Shown here: positions 1 to 10,252 of the stretch, one piece after another
Layout: each line of letters starts with the position of its first letter
Position numbering within the stretch: position 1 is the stretch's first letter
Assembly (NCBI GenBank): GCA_963971575.1
Contig: OZ020611.1
Location: forward strand, 22,613,279 to 22,677,278
DNA length: 64,000 bases
From: Liopterus haemorrhoidalis
Lineage: Eukaryota; Arthropoda; Insecta; Coleoptera; Dytiscidae
Direction of reading: 5' to 3'
Position numbers and translations under genes: made by a program
Notes under the pieces: generated by a model
What the model was told of the DNA's origin: nothing
Databases searched by the model: none
The model's input: the letters and a program-made list of their open reading frames with translations, nothing else

Positions 1-526
1 CCACTGAGATTACATACAATTTTTCAACAAAATTCAATAATTTAACAATCACAAATCACAACACGCACTTAAAGAAAATCATGAATTGTAGCAGATTAAT
101 TGAGTCAATGTGAATTAAACGACTGATGTTACAGGTGTTATTAGACAATATTGAACTCTATTCTTTATAGGTAAGAATTAATTCTCGATGAATATTCGTC
201 GTGAACAATTCGAGCACAAAATAAAACACGGGGAATTACCGCAAGGTAACTGGTAAGCACAGACCGTGTTTCCAGTCGCTAGAGCTAGCGAGATGACTAC
301 ACTCACTTAAAGAAAGAAATTCCCCGGTTCCGTCACAGATTAAATAATAAAAAGTTCCGTGCTCATTTTAATCAGTCCGAATTGTAGGTGCGACAAATTA
401 TGAAAAAAAATGGTTCACATTTTTAGTTCAGAATACAAGATATTATTTATTGTGAAATTTTGCCGCCCCAAAAAAGTGCCGCCCGGGGCGGGCCGCACCC
501 CCCGCCCACCCCACGCTACGCCACTG
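1..526. mobile_element. Right part of a TIR element ending in TACGCCACTG
   Basis: A very GC-rich block at about 470-526 ends in CGCTACGCCACTG, the reverse of a CAGTGGCGTAGCG terminus typical of hAT-like elements. The left end is not in the window, so class and length are inferred from one end only. No coding sequence is recognised inside. Confidence 0.3.
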
Positions 527-1742
527 CCTTCTCGTTGTATACATTTTAGATCTCTGTCAGATTATATATTGTTCGTTACTTAGTTTTTCTTTATGCATTA
601 TTTACAAATACAGTCTTAACAAATAAAAAATGTCGCTCTAGGGTCATATAAAAATGTGTGAATCAATCGCAAAGCTTTTTAACAGCTACTGTAGCAGAGT
701 TTGGAACAAACTGTAATTGTATTCCGCTTCATGAAGTTACGACAAATATCTTTCCGGTTCGTAAAATTATTGAAAATATTATTAACCCTTTGCACTCGGA
801 AGATTTTTCTGATATACCTACCAGCAACTCGGAATACGGTTCTAATATTAAAAAAAAAAAATCCGAAAAAGGCCAAAACTCTTCATGATTCACGTCGTTA
901 AATATTGTTTTTTTAGTCGGGCAATAATTTTGAATAAATAGATTCTTTGACCGTATTAAATGGTTTGGATAAGTTTTAATTTTTTGGGGTATCGGTCTAA
1001 TAAAACTACGTTCTTTTCTTGTCAAATAGTTAAAACATATTTTATTTGCTTACTAGTTTCGATTCTCTCTGAATCGTTTTCAAAGCCTAAAAGAAATTGA
1101 ATTACAAAATTACCTAAATTGATCATATTTACTGCCCGTCTTTGTAATTTTGAGCAATATTTGTTAATAATGGCATTATGTTAGGTTATGTAAAGGCATT
1201 CGATAACTACTGTGTCACTGATAAAATGCGATAGCCAATGTGTTTATATGTCTGTCTCATTAAAACATCTCACTAGCTATAAGTTTAGAAAATTATGCAC
1301 AATCCACAACAAACGGCGTATTAAATTTGGAGGTCTGAACGGTTTCACGTCTTATCATATGACAAACTTTCTGGTGACAGTGAACAGTCCATAAGCTACA
1401 GTGCATAAGCTATTGATTTAAGAGATCTGAATGCGGCTTAAGGATTAAATGTAATGACTAATATACTATTGCATTTGATAAGTTTCATAAATGACTCCGA
1501 AACGTCATCTTTTATTTGTTAGACTATACAATGATTCCTTCACATAAACAGTGCAAGATCCTCTTAAAACTTTTTTATCAATATCAATATTGTCAAAATA
1601 TCTTAAATCTATGTTTTTATTAAAAAAAATAACGATTTTACAAATTTTTATAGCATACTCTTATAAGGAATTTATAAGTGAGAAGATCCTTTAAATATTT
1701 CACCATTTTAACAACAAATTTTTTTATTATTTTCTTTTTTAG
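527..1742 (+). other. SORL1-like intron (partial), no exon seen
   Basis: This stretch lies upstream of the first recognisable SORL1-like exon and is read as intron. TTAA followed by CCCTTTGCACTCGG at 782-799 looks like one piggyBac-type end, but I found no matching second end. Small open frames at 658-1025 resemble no family I know. The last 20 bases are pyrimidine-rich and finish in AG, as expected for a splice acceptor. Confidence 0.4.
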
Positions 1743-2113
1743 AAACACCTAAAACTACTAAAAACTATACCGCTACAATCGACAACCTCGAAGCTTGTGA
1801 AGAATACATATTCTCTGTTGGGGTCGTAGGCCCGTTAGGCAAAGGTCCTCTTTCTCGTAATCCACCTCTAGTGATGACTCATCTGAATCCACGAGCACCA
1901 CCTAAAAGAGTGACGGTTACCCAAGATGGTGGTGATCCGTTGAGTATGTTGGTACAATGGTCAGCTTCGTGCTCCGCTATGAAGACTAGTATTGGATATA
2001 TTATTAGCATATTTGATAGTACAATGAATAAGACCATGAAGTTTGGAGTTAATGAAACGACAAGCTCGGATATGAGCAAGAGTTTCAAGATTAATTTGGG
2101 TGGAATTTATAAG
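1743..2113 (+). CDS. SORL1: SORL1-like sorting receptor, exon with two FnIII parts
   Basis: First recognisable exon of a SORL1/LR11-type receptor, a type I membrane protein that sorts cargo between Golgi, endosomes and surface. The acceptor is a long T run plus AG at 1741-1742 and the donor is GTAAGA at 2114. The exon opens with two bases of a split codon and closes on a codon boundary. About 123 residues are encoded. The first half ends one fibronectin III domain (EEYIFSVGVVGPLGKGPLS, matching the usual G-strand region). The second half opens another domain (PPKRVTVTQDGG, then a tryptophan strand VQWSASC). Identification rests mainly on the downstream tail; on its own this exon would be called only FnIII. 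The gene continues left of the window. Confidence 0.85.
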
Positions 2114-2320
2114 GTAAGAAAAAAAAGATATAAATAGATTGTATGTGGTGACCTGAAAATTGATTCTTATAATTGACACATGGCAGTATCCAGCACAGAA
2201 CAACTAATGGAATACGAAGCTCATCTTAAAATAGACCATATTAGTAACTACGTCACAAAATGGGTTTCCGTGCTGCCGCCTGCCGTTGGTTTCCTTTTAT
2301 TTGAATTAAACATGTTGTCT

Positions 2321-3482
2321 TTTTTAGGGTTTTGTAGGTATGACCAAAACACCCTTATGGCGCGTCTACATTGAGGCAACATGGTAGCATACGACAAGTC
2401 TGACGAGACCGTCAGACCATGTCGCATTGATAAGCTAGTGTCTACACCAACACTGGGAGCGTGCTACTGTTTATTGTTGATCAGTTTACTGAATAAATAT
2501 GGCGGATCGCAAAAATGTTATTACATTTTATAACTATAAATAATATCAAGTTAATTTATACTATTTTATAACAACTTTTAATTCCATAACAAAAACATAA
2601 CCTTACTTAATTATGTTTATCATTATTTCTCATATTCCTTTTTATCAAAACTTATATTTACTTACTTATCTTAAATAAATTTAATTTGCTAAATAATTTT
2701 TGTTTATATAGCAACGTTTACCACACTAGTTAATTTAAAAAACAAATTCTTCTATAATAACAACTATCAAATATCAAAATGGCGAACATGTGGCTTTCAG
2801 AACTGGTATCGTGTCGCACGAAAACTCTTTGATTTTTACCGCCAAGCAACGTGAACGAGCAACATAGCATGCGACCGTTCGACATGTCGCATGCTACCAT
2901 GTTGCCTCGATGTAGACGCGCCATTATACCGTCATTTTGTCGTCTGTCTGTCTGTCTGTTCGGTAAAAAATTGTAGCCAAACGGCTAAACCTAGAGAGTT
3001 GAAATTTGACATGCTTATACAACTCTTTGACCCGCACATAGGAAAAATACTAAAACATCTAAAAAACATATCCCCCTAAAAATATAAACAAATATGTGCT
3101 CATCGAAAAAAAAAATATTTTTTTTAAATTCGTAGGGTATCGTAGGTATAAAAGAGTAGGGTATCAAATGAAAGACCTTAGGACGTGGATTAACGATCAA
3201 AATTTTATTTTTGCAAAATAAATTATTTTAACGCGAGTTTTGCCAAAATTGGGCAAAAAAAAAAATTGTCCCACACCCTGTAGCTCAGATGGTTTAAACT
3301 AAAAATCTGAAAAAATTCTAAGTAATGTACATTGGTGTGAACCGGAATAGTACAACAGGAATTTTTGATCATATTATGTTTTCGGAAAATAACGCATTTA
3401 TTGTGTTTTTAACTAAAATATGTTAAATATTTAATTCGCTATGTAACCCAGTAGATAAGTGAGCGCTCGTAGCGTAGTGCGT
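2321..3482 (+). mobile_element. Helentron-like (GTCT)n element, copy 1, 3'-truncated
   Basis: The head AGGGTTTTGTAGGTATGACC at 2326 can fold with the following AAAACACCCT. It is interrupted by a MITE at 2358-2923 and resumes at 2927 with a short GTCT run at 2939-2959, then the shared core (TTGTAGCCAAACGGCTAAAC onwards). It reaches the start of the tRNA-like slot (GCTCGTAGCGTAGTGCG) and stops there, so the 3' half is missing. DINE-1 and other Helentron-derived elements are known for GTCY microsatellites and subterminal inverted repeats; assignment here is by that likeness. Confidence 0.65.
2358..2923. mobile_element. PIF/Harbinger-like MITE with TTA duplication
   Basis: Terminal inverted repeats of about 35 bp start TGGCGCGTCTACAT and are nearly identical at both ends (left 2358-2392, right 2889-2923). 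The flanks are TTA at 2355-2357 and TTA at 2924-2926. Removing the element restores CCCTTATACCGTC, the uninterrupted head found in the other Helentron-like copies. A 3-bp TWA duplication is typical of PIF/Harbinger. The 566-bp interior has no coding potential. Confidence 0.75.
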
Positions 3483-3485
3483 TGT

Positions 3486-3720
3486 GTCTAAAGAGCACTA
3501 AATTTCACTTAAACTAACCCTTAAAATACAATTTCTTTTTAATCAAATGAACACGAAAATTTACTTAAGCCAACCCTTAAAATACAATTTTTTTATTTAT
3601 TCTAATTCCCACCAAAATGTACTTAATGAAACCATTAAAATATATATTTTTTTTTTAAAAGAACACGCAATTTAATTTATGCCAACTTGTAAAATAATTA
3701 TTATTTATTTTAAACAAAAG
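3486..3720. repeat. Degenerate minisatellite, unit about 60-65 bp
   Basis: About three and a half diverged units share the phrase CTTAA...CAACCCTTAAAATACAATTT. It begins where Helentron-like copy 1 breaks off. Confidence 0.55.
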
Positions 3721-3921
3721 AAGACTATCTCTTATAGTTATGGCCTCAGTTGTCAAAAGCCCCAATTGTGAACGCCCCGAATTGTTTTACGGCCCCAGTT
3801 GACTGGTTACCAGATGCACTATGTTGCACAGTGAACAATCGAATTAAAATATTTATTATATCATTATAAATATATTCCTGTTTGCAGTCACAATAAGAGT
3901 TTTACTCAGACTTCACGCATA

Positions 3922-4222
3922 AAGTCCATTTACCGTAACTATGAAATGACGTCACATTTGAAAAATTCACCTTGTTGCCAATTCGTAAACTGTCAAAAAA
4001 AGTTAGGTTATATCGAACAACTTCTAAACACCTAAATGTCAACCTGACAAATAACGATTGAACAATCCAATTTCAAACCGGCAACATTGAAAAAATGTAC
4101 CAATATTAAATAAATAAATGTACTAACTGAGTTATGGATTGATGTTGATTAAAACATATCATAACGTTGGTACTTAAATTAACCAAGTGTGACGTCATTT
4201 CATAGTTATCGTAAACCGACTT
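3922..4222. mobile_element. TA-flanked MITE in SORL1-like intron
   Basis: The ends carry AAGTC followed by RTTTAC and then AACTATGAAATGACGTCACA in inverted orientation, giving TIRs of about 40 bp. Flanks are TA at 3920-3921 and 4223-4224, as for Tc1/mariner-type elements. Its right end lies only 85 bp from the next exon. Confidence 0.7.
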
Positions 4223-4307
4223 TAGGAGTGATATACATATCATTTGAAAGCGCTTGATATGTACACTGCTTTAAGACTTTAATTTTAATTACTTTGTTTG
4301 GTTCCAG

Positions 4308-4477
4308 GTGTCACTATCTACGTTTGTTGCCGATGCTATACCAAGTAGAACAATTATATTTAGAGCACCTCCTATTCTACCTCCTCATCAACTACAGGTC
4401 TATCCATGGAAGAATGGAAGTTGTGTTGTTTTCTGGCAGGAGAAAGACTTACCGGATATCTTGAAAAAAGATACAAA
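4308..4477 (+). CDS. SORL1: SORL1-like sorting receptor, FnIII exon
   Basis: Acceptor TTCCAG ends at 4307 and donor GTAAGT starts at 4478. The exon begins on a codon boundary and ends with two bases of a lysine codon completed by the next exon. It encodes VSLSTFVADAIPSR, finishing one fibronectin III domain, and then PPHQLQVYPWKNGSCVVFW, opening the last one with the conserved tryptophan strand. Frame and domain order agree with the neighbouring exons. Confidence 0.85.
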
Positions 4478-4500
4478 GTAAGTTTGTACAACTACGAATA

Positions 4501-4689
4501 GGGGATAGGCATGATTTTTTAAAATTATATTCCTCTTGTTGCATATAACATGAAAAACAGTTTTGCATTTTAATTTGAAGGCTTAAAAAAATCATAAATG
4601 TATGTAGCGCGCGAAAACCACGTTTGACGTCTTACCCTACTTAAGTGTACTGCGTACAGCCTACCCAGTGTACAGCGTACAGCCTACAC
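4501..4689 (-). mobile_element. Partial copy of the GGGGATAGGCATG TIR element
   Basis: This stretch is inverted and about 80-85% alike, by eye, to the right end of the complete element at 8155-9064. It starts at the same terminus after TA and is lost where a hAT-like MITE begins at 4690. Confidence 0.65.
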
Positions 4690-5126
4690 CAGCGGTCGGG
4701 GAACCGGGGTAAATTACCCCAAATGGGGTAAAAATGAAATTTTTGGGGTAATTATAGGGGCTTGGCTAAGAAGCGCCATTGCAAAGGTGAGGACCTTTTT
4801 TTTTGCTCATCATTGTGAGTTTGGAAGGTGAGAACCTTTTTTTTGCTTATCATTTAGATTTTGGGAGGTGAGGACCATTTTTTTGCTCATCATTTAGATT
4901 TTGGGGAGGTGAGGACCTTTTTTTTCTCATCATTTAGATTTTGGGAGGTGAAGACCTTTTTTTTTGCTTCTCACTTATTTTTTTTTTTTTACAAGCCAAT
5001 GGGGTAACGTCGGTGTAAAGAAATATATCTTTGGGTAATGGGTAAAAATGTTTTTTTTTTTGCCTGTGATATTCTGTAAAAAGTAAAAAGGTGGCACACG
5101 GTTTAAAAAAACGTTGAAAACCACTG
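4690..5126. mobile_element. hAT-like MITE carrying a minisatellite
   Basis: The left end is CAGCGGTCGGGGAACC followed by GTAAATTACCCC, nearly the same as the left end of the hAT relic at 43398. The right end reads TTGAAAACCACTG. No convincing 8-bp duplication is visible. The interior is mostly the minisatellite at 4770-4985. Confidence 0.6.
4770..4985 (+). repeat. Minisatellite GGTGAGGACC-T(n)-GCTC, five units
   Basis: Five tandem units of about 40 bp, each with GGTGAGGACC, a T run, then GCTCATCATT and TTTTGGGA. The same unit recurs near 15.0, 27.5 and 36.6 kb in other elements. Confidence 0.8.
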
Positions 5127-5476
5127 CTCTAGATACGTATTGTACTTTATCAGAACTTTGTAAGTTTTCTTAGAAAAAGGGTTCTCAAACTTATTTTCTC
5201 GCGAAACTTTTGTACGAATATCTTAAAATTGCGAGACTCTTTCCATACCTATGTAATTTCCTGGACAACTCACTAATTTTCTTAAGATATTAATGGCCGA
5301 GGACTAAAGAAAGAGTTACATGTTTTACCTCGAATTACCGCTAACTCAAGTTAAACTGATACGTTTTTGTATGTTATTTTGACTCGAGTTAAAACACTTA
5401 CCTCGTTCTTTAACGACATGCCATAAATGAAACGAAACATTATTTTAGTGACATTGGATTTATTCATTTTTTGCAG

Positions 5477-5673
5477 GTTCAATTATGTTGTTCTGGTGAA
5501 CGAAGGTAACCAGACAAATGAAGCTACAGCACAAAAGTATACGGTGGAAGAACCACCATTCGTTTTACATAATGTGTCGCAAGGAGGAATGTACACATTT
5601 GCAGTTTACCTGCAGACAGAAGATGGCTACAGGTCACTCTTGTCTGAAGTTAACAGTATTGAAGTACCAGCAG
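5477..5673 (+). CDS. SORL1: SORL1-like sorting receptor, last FnIII exon
   Basis: Acceptor TTGCAG ends at 5476 and donor GTAAGA starts at 5674. One base completes the lysine codon left open upstream, and one base opens a glycine codon closed by the next exon. The text includes FNYVVLVNEGNQTNEA and GGMYTFAVYLQTEDGYRSLL, the C-terminal strands of the last fibronectin III domain, with the conserved tyrosine in the MYTFAV strand. SEVNSIEVPAG leads into the membrane exon, as in vertebrate SORL1. Confidence 0.88.
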
Positions 5674-5741
5674 GTAAGATTCAATACTAATAAACATAAC
5701 AAAAAAAAAAAAAAATGACGAAAACGTAAACAGTATAAAGT

Positions 5742-6299
5742 TGGTTTTACACAGTTCAATTAATAGATCAATAAATTGATCAAGTATTTTCTCAATTAAT
5801 TGAAAAATTTATTGGCAACCTTGAAAAAAAAACATCACTTTACACACATCAATTTATTTATCAATTTTTTTGAAAATGTTTACATTACCAACTGTAAAAC
5901 ATGTTGACATATTTATCAAAATGAAAATATTGAAAAAATCTTCACAAAATTACGAGCTGTGAACAAAAACAAAAGAAATAACCTAGATGATGATAAATTA
6001 GAACGTTTGAGGTTATGTTAGACATAAAAACGAAAAACAAATAATATATTTCGAGGTTATGCTACAACTAAACAGTTGGCAATATCTTAACAGATAAAAA
6101 TATACCTAGAATTCCCTAAAAAATTGATGAAAAATTGACGAAAAATAGAACTTGTTCTATTTTCAAAATAAATTGATCATATTTTTTGTCAATTAATTGA
6201 TCAATTAATTGATGAAATTTTTACACTTTACACACATCAATTAATAGAAGGCCAACTTTTTCAATTAATTGATCAACAAATTGAATCGTGTAAAACCCA
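5742..6299. mobile_element. TIR element rich in AATTGATCAATT palindromes
   Basis: Outer ends TGGTTTTACACAGTTCAATT and (reverse) TGGGTTTTACACGATTCAAT are inverted repeats. The interior repeats TCAATTAATTGA-type palindromes and TTTACACACATCAATT twice. The superfamily and the target duplication are unclear. It lies in the intron before the membrane exon. Confidence 0.6.
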
Positions 6300-6639
6300 C
6301 TTAAGAAAACTTTTTATTTTAATCTAAACAATTAAAGCTTTCTTAACCTCATAAATGCTGGACTAGAGTAAACAAACATATTTTGCTTCTCAATCACTCA
6401 TATGCTAAAATATATTTATTTGCATTCTTTAAATGACAGTAAACATAACCATACTTTTTATACGACGTTAGGCTTTATGCGAGTTCACAGATGGCGCACC
6501 AAGTTTTGTCGTTCACTCATATTTTTAATTTGAATTACTAATCCATTTGTAATTAACCCTTTTATTTTGAATTTTCTAATTGGTTTAGTTTTTGTTTACA
6601 GACGTCCTAAATATAGTAATAATATTTAAATTGTTGCAG

Positions 6640-6831
6640 GTACTTGGTCGATAATATCGCAGGGTAGTGTGGTCAGTATTGTTGTACCTCTGGTGTTGAT
6701 ACTATTGGTATTGACATCAGTACTCGCCTTCTTTGTGGTTAAACATCGAAGACTTCACCATAGTTTCGTCAGGTTTGCCAGCAGCCACTATGATACCAGA
6801 TCGGGAGCTGCAACGTTTGGTGGCGATCTTG
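6640..6831 (+). CDS. SORL1: SORL1-like sorting receptor, membrane span and tail start
   Basis: Acceptor TTGCAG ends at 6639 and donor GTAAGT starts at 6832. After a short lumenal stem (GTWSIISQGS) comes one hydrophobic helix of about 25 residues (VVSIVVPLVLILLVLTSVLA onwards), then a basic stop-transfer KHRR. The tail reads HHSFVRFASSHYDTRSGAAT. FASSHY matches the FANSHY motif that binds retromer (VPS26) in vertebrate SORL1. This exon and the next identify the gene. Asn to Ser is the only change in the motif. The exon opens with two bases of a glycine codon and ends with one. Confidence 0.93.
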
Positions 6832-7063
6832 GTAAGTTACAGTTTTGAGTCTTTATAAGTTTTTTGCCTTTTTACAAACAAATTGGGATTTTTTTATTCA
6901 AAATTAGACACAATGTATTGTGACTAAAATACTCAATAATTTTTATTAATAAATTTTGGGTATAAAACTCCTGTAAACTCGTCTAAACTCATTAGTAGGG
7001 ATAGAATAATCAGTGGAAAATTTAACATGGGAGAGTTATGCTATGTTGCAAATCGAAAAATGA

Positions 7064-7140
7064 CAGTGAACCCTCGATCTAACGGACTATTCGGGGGAAG
7101 GGGTGGCTTTTAAATGCAATTGTCCGTTAAATCTGAATAT
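7064..7140 (+). mobile_element. Tigger/pogo-type terminus
   Basis: GTGAACCCTCGATCTAACGG followed by GTCCGTTAAATCTGAA resembles the terminus at 51590-51642, which adjoins a Tigger transposase tail. Only one end is seen here. Confidence 0.45.
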
Positions 7141-7269
7141 CCGAAAATGGTGTATATATGTATTAAATTAAAAGTACATAAATTAAGTTACAAATAATAT
7201 ATTTTTTGTATAGCGAATTTCGCGATATTTTTGCTATACAATGAGTTAGAACAATAACAAAGTAATATT

Positions 7270-7503
7270 TATTTATGAAGAAAGTATAACATATCCAGAA
7301 CTCTCTGTTAAACTGTTCTTGAGTTATCGTGTATACACACACAGACACACACACACACAGACACACACACATACGGACGGCACTTCGAAAATAGGTTTTT
7401 TGGATTCCCTGGACCATGAAAGGTGGTCATCAGTCAAAATCTCGACATCGAAAATTTTCACGATTACAATACTTGCCACTTATATATTAAGGTCGGGCAA
7501 GCA
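7270..7503 (-). mobile_element. GGGCAAG-family element, 5' fragment
   Basis: Read on the minus strand it starts GGGCAAG-like, carries the palindrome GAAAATTTTC, the phrase CATGGTCCAGGGAATCC and a TG/TGTC microsatellite (7336-7374 on plus). The same order occurs at 14655 and 55416. Confidence 0.6.
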
Positions 7504-8154
7504 AAAATGATAACTTAATTATAATTATCTTAACCAAAAAAATCTGAAGTTTGAATTACAGCGCAAGGAAATTTTTTAAATGATATTTAATGTCAGTAAT
7601 ACACTATTAAAGTAACCAAAATAACTAGATCTGTTTTGTCCTTACAAAAGTGAAAGCATATACACTATAATTTTTCTAATAAAATTCATCTAATATTGGA
7701 AAATGTTTTTCCTCTGAATTTATTACTTTTCTTGTTGTAAAAATGGAGAGAGAACGGGCAGGAAAAAAAAAAAACAATGCTGCACCATACGTAAACAAAG
7801 ACGGTATACTTTTATAGAAAGGTTCGCCTTATTGCCGCTAGAGGAATACGTGTTAAATTGAGTCACCAATAGCTAGAGTAGGTTCAAGTTAACTTCATGC
7901 CAGGCCTATGTTACCGACTCAGCTGCGCAGAAACCAAATTTCGTCCATTACGTTACCAACAACTAGCTTGACACATTTCAGTGGCGGCACTTACTTTGAT
8001 TTGTGTTTAACTACGCGTATTGTGCGATGTTGTTTGTTTATTTCCATTATTGTTATTATTTATTTCTCGTACGTTTCAAGGTATACCGTGTACTAACATG
8101 AGTAAAAATGTATTCGAAATACATGATTTTGTGTGTTTGGTTTCCACAACAATA

Positions 8155-9064
8155 GGGGATACGCATAAAATTTATATTTCCTTAAAACTACATTTTTTTG
8201 ATATGTTAATGTTAGTTATGTCACCTAACAAAACAAAAATCACATTTTAATTAATATTATAGCCAAATATTTTAATTAAAATATTGTAAATTTGAAATAA
8301 CCCGACCATGTTGCGAAGGTTGCCGAGTAAATACGACTGAGACTGCTGGGGTTTGACGTCACAGATACAGACTAAACATAATCTTTACGTGTGTATATTG
8401 TATTGTTCGAGAGTTTTGTATTTGTTTTTAAACAATTTTGCAGGCATTTATTATTAAAATAATTTATAAAATATATGTACTCACATTAAAATGGTTTTCA
8501 CAAACATAAAGTTTACTTTTTTCTGAAAAATCGGTTTTATTTCGCCTCATAGCTTTCAGCCAAAAATTTCGCCTTTTCTGTTGTTTTTCGCCATCAGGTA
8601 ATGATATAAATTGTTTTTTTGGATTTCTAATTTAACTATTTGTGCACATCGGTACTAAACAATATTTTCTACTATGTGTCGAAGTACTGGGGCCTGGATC
8701 TTCCATATTTTATATAATGTAATATAAAATTTAATTCGGTAAACATGTATAAATTGTTTTTATAGAATTTAATTAAAATCACTCTAACTTTACATAACCT
8801 ATAAAAGTTATACAAGCAAATAAGTTCACGACAAACAGTATAGGCAGTACGCTGTACACTGGGTAGGCTGTACGCAGTACATTGGGTAGGCTGTACGCAA
8901 TACACTTAGTTGGGGTATGACGTCACACGTCGTTTTCGCGCGCTACATACTTTTATATTTTTTTTAAGCCTTCAAATTAAAAAAAAAAATGCAAAACTGT
9001 TTTTTATGTTTATATGCAACAAGAGAAATATAATAAAAAAAAAATTTAAATCATGCCTATCCCC
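8155..9064. mobile_element. Complete GGGGATA TIR element, TA-flanked
   Basis: Ends GGGGATACGCAT (left) and, reversed, GGGGATAGGCATG (right) sit between TA at 8153-8154 and TA at 9065-9066. The 910-bp interior has GACGTCACA motifs and tandem CAGTACGCTGTACACTGG-like units near 8850-8905. There is no transposase, so it is a non-autonomous element, probably Tc1/mariner-like. Confidence 0.6.
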
Positions 9065-9261
9065 TATTGTTTAAAACCCTAATGTACGTCAATTTGATCT
9101 GCTGTTTTCTCGCGCAGGATTGATGACGTATTTTATGATGCCCTGGCATGAAGTCTAATATAATGTAACAATTTGTAAATTATGTCGTTGTAGTGTTGGG
9201 GTTTTCCCGTATACAACGCTACCGCCTTAATAAATAAATAAAGTGATTCTCGTTATTTCAG

Positions 9262-9323
9262 GTGAAGATGACAGTCCAAACATCCGTGGTTTTTCAGACG
9301 ACGAGCCACTAGTCATTGCGTAA
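9262..9323 (+). CDS. SORL1: SORL1-like sorting receptor, last coding exon
   Basis: Acceptor TTTCAG ends at 9261. The exon completes the glycine codon and reads GEDDSPNIRGFSDDEPLVIA then TAA (9321-9323). The acidic cluster EDD and the final DDEPLVIA match the GEDDEDAPMI...DDVPMVIA end of vertebrate SORL1, which binds GGA adaptors through an acidic, hydrophobic C-terminus. The summed frame from 1743 to the stop gives 329 residues with no internal stop, so this end of the gene looks intact. Confidence 0.93.
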
Positions 9324-9909
9324 ATTAACCAGAATCTCACGTCCAATAAATATAATAGTTCAAAATATGTATTATTAAATCATAATTCCTATAGATTTAA
9401 AAAAATTGGTCTAATTTATTTGTGTGAATAGTTAGTGATTTTTATCTTGTTCGACAGTTAGTACAGAATGTACAGAAGGTTTTTTAAAGTATTTGATAAA
9501 TTATATAGCAGTTTTTTTTTTGTTTTTTTCATATACTAGTCTGAAAAACTAAGCGTAGATTTATACTTCTTTATATGATACCAAAATGATTGTACATAAT
9601 ATAGCTATATAAACTACATGTAGATTTTTTTTTAGTTTGTTATTGTATGTCAAATTTCTGTGATAACACTATGAGTGAATTTATGTTTAATTGTATTGGT
9701 GTGTTTTTCACATTTTGAAATTTGACAATGATTTATTTTTTTGTAGCATTTACTGTATTTTTTTTTCTTTTTTTTTTGGGATATTTTGAAGTAAAATGTT
9801 ATTATAATATAATGTACTGTTTTTTCTGTGAATTATATATTTCTTTAATATTCCTTTTTGATAGATCCATTTAGCTATTTCCTTTTGTACTAACGTGGAG
9901 TGAAGCATT

Positions 9910-9958
<49 letters not shown>

Positions 9959-9960
9959 GG
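9324..9960 (+). other. Probable SORL1-like 3' UTR
   Basis: AATAAA lies 22 bases after the stop, at 9345-9350, rather close for the only poly(A) signal. AT-rich sequence with long T runs continues. A (TAA)n microsatellite of about 50 bp lies at 9909-9957. The true end of the transcript cannot be read from sequence. Confidence 0.4.
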
Positions 9961-10033
9961 TTCCCAAAGACCAAGTGGTATATATGCCAGAGAAGGTAAG
10001 TGCTCTATTTCTTGTTCTGTACTAGCCTTAGTC

Positions 10034-10252
10034 TAGTGTTTCTCAACCACCAATTCGCGTAGCGGCACCGGTTCACGAAGTTATTTGCCCGTTTTACAAA
10101 ATATCTTTAATTAATAATTTTTAAACAAGCATGTGGCCGTAAGCGCTGAAGCGTTTGTTCTTGATTTAGGCTGATTTTGATTAGCCGTTCGTAACCGGCT
10201 ATAAATTGTAGGTGCCTTTCTGTATCCCCTAAAAAAAGGACGTAATACTGAC
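10034..10252. mobile_element. hAT-like terminus TAGTGTTTCTCAACC
   Basis: TAGTGTTTCTCAACCACC followed by GCGGCACCGGTTCACG resembles the CAGTGTTTCTCAAC termini at 24411 and 26693. The matching right end was not found. A second hAT is inserted to its right. Confidence 0.4.

Larger units (their letters stand above)
2114..4307 (+). other. SORL1-like intron with nested mobile elements
   Basis: Intron between the first and second recognised exons, with GTAAGA donor and TTCCAG acceptor. It holds a Helentron-like element interrupted by a PIF-like MITE, a short minisatellite, and a TA-flanked MITE, all listed separately. Segment 2130-2320 shows no recognisable element. Confidence 0.8.
6832..9261 (+). 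other. Last SORL1-like intron, packed with repeats
   Basis: GTAAGT donor and TTTCAG acceptor. It holds a Tigger-type terminus near 7064, a GGGCAAG-family fragment at 7270-7503 and the complete TIR element at 8155-9064. A copy of TTGTCCTTACAAAAGTGAAA near 7636, alike to the MITE end at 44.6 kb, is also present. Segment 7700-8150 shows nothing recognisable. Confidence 0.8.

Noticed and set aside
658..1025. Small overlapping frames on both strands as an upstream SORL1-like exon
   Set aside because: No fibronectin pattern, no fitting splice sites, and one end resembles a piggyBac terminus.
3738..3810. Short GCCCCAATTG/GGCCCCAGTTG repeats as a regulatory cluster
   Set aside because: Too few and too diverged to separate from decayed repeat DNA.
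9750..9974. Minus-strand frame with a poly-leucine run
   Set aside because: Produced by the (TAA)n microsatellite.
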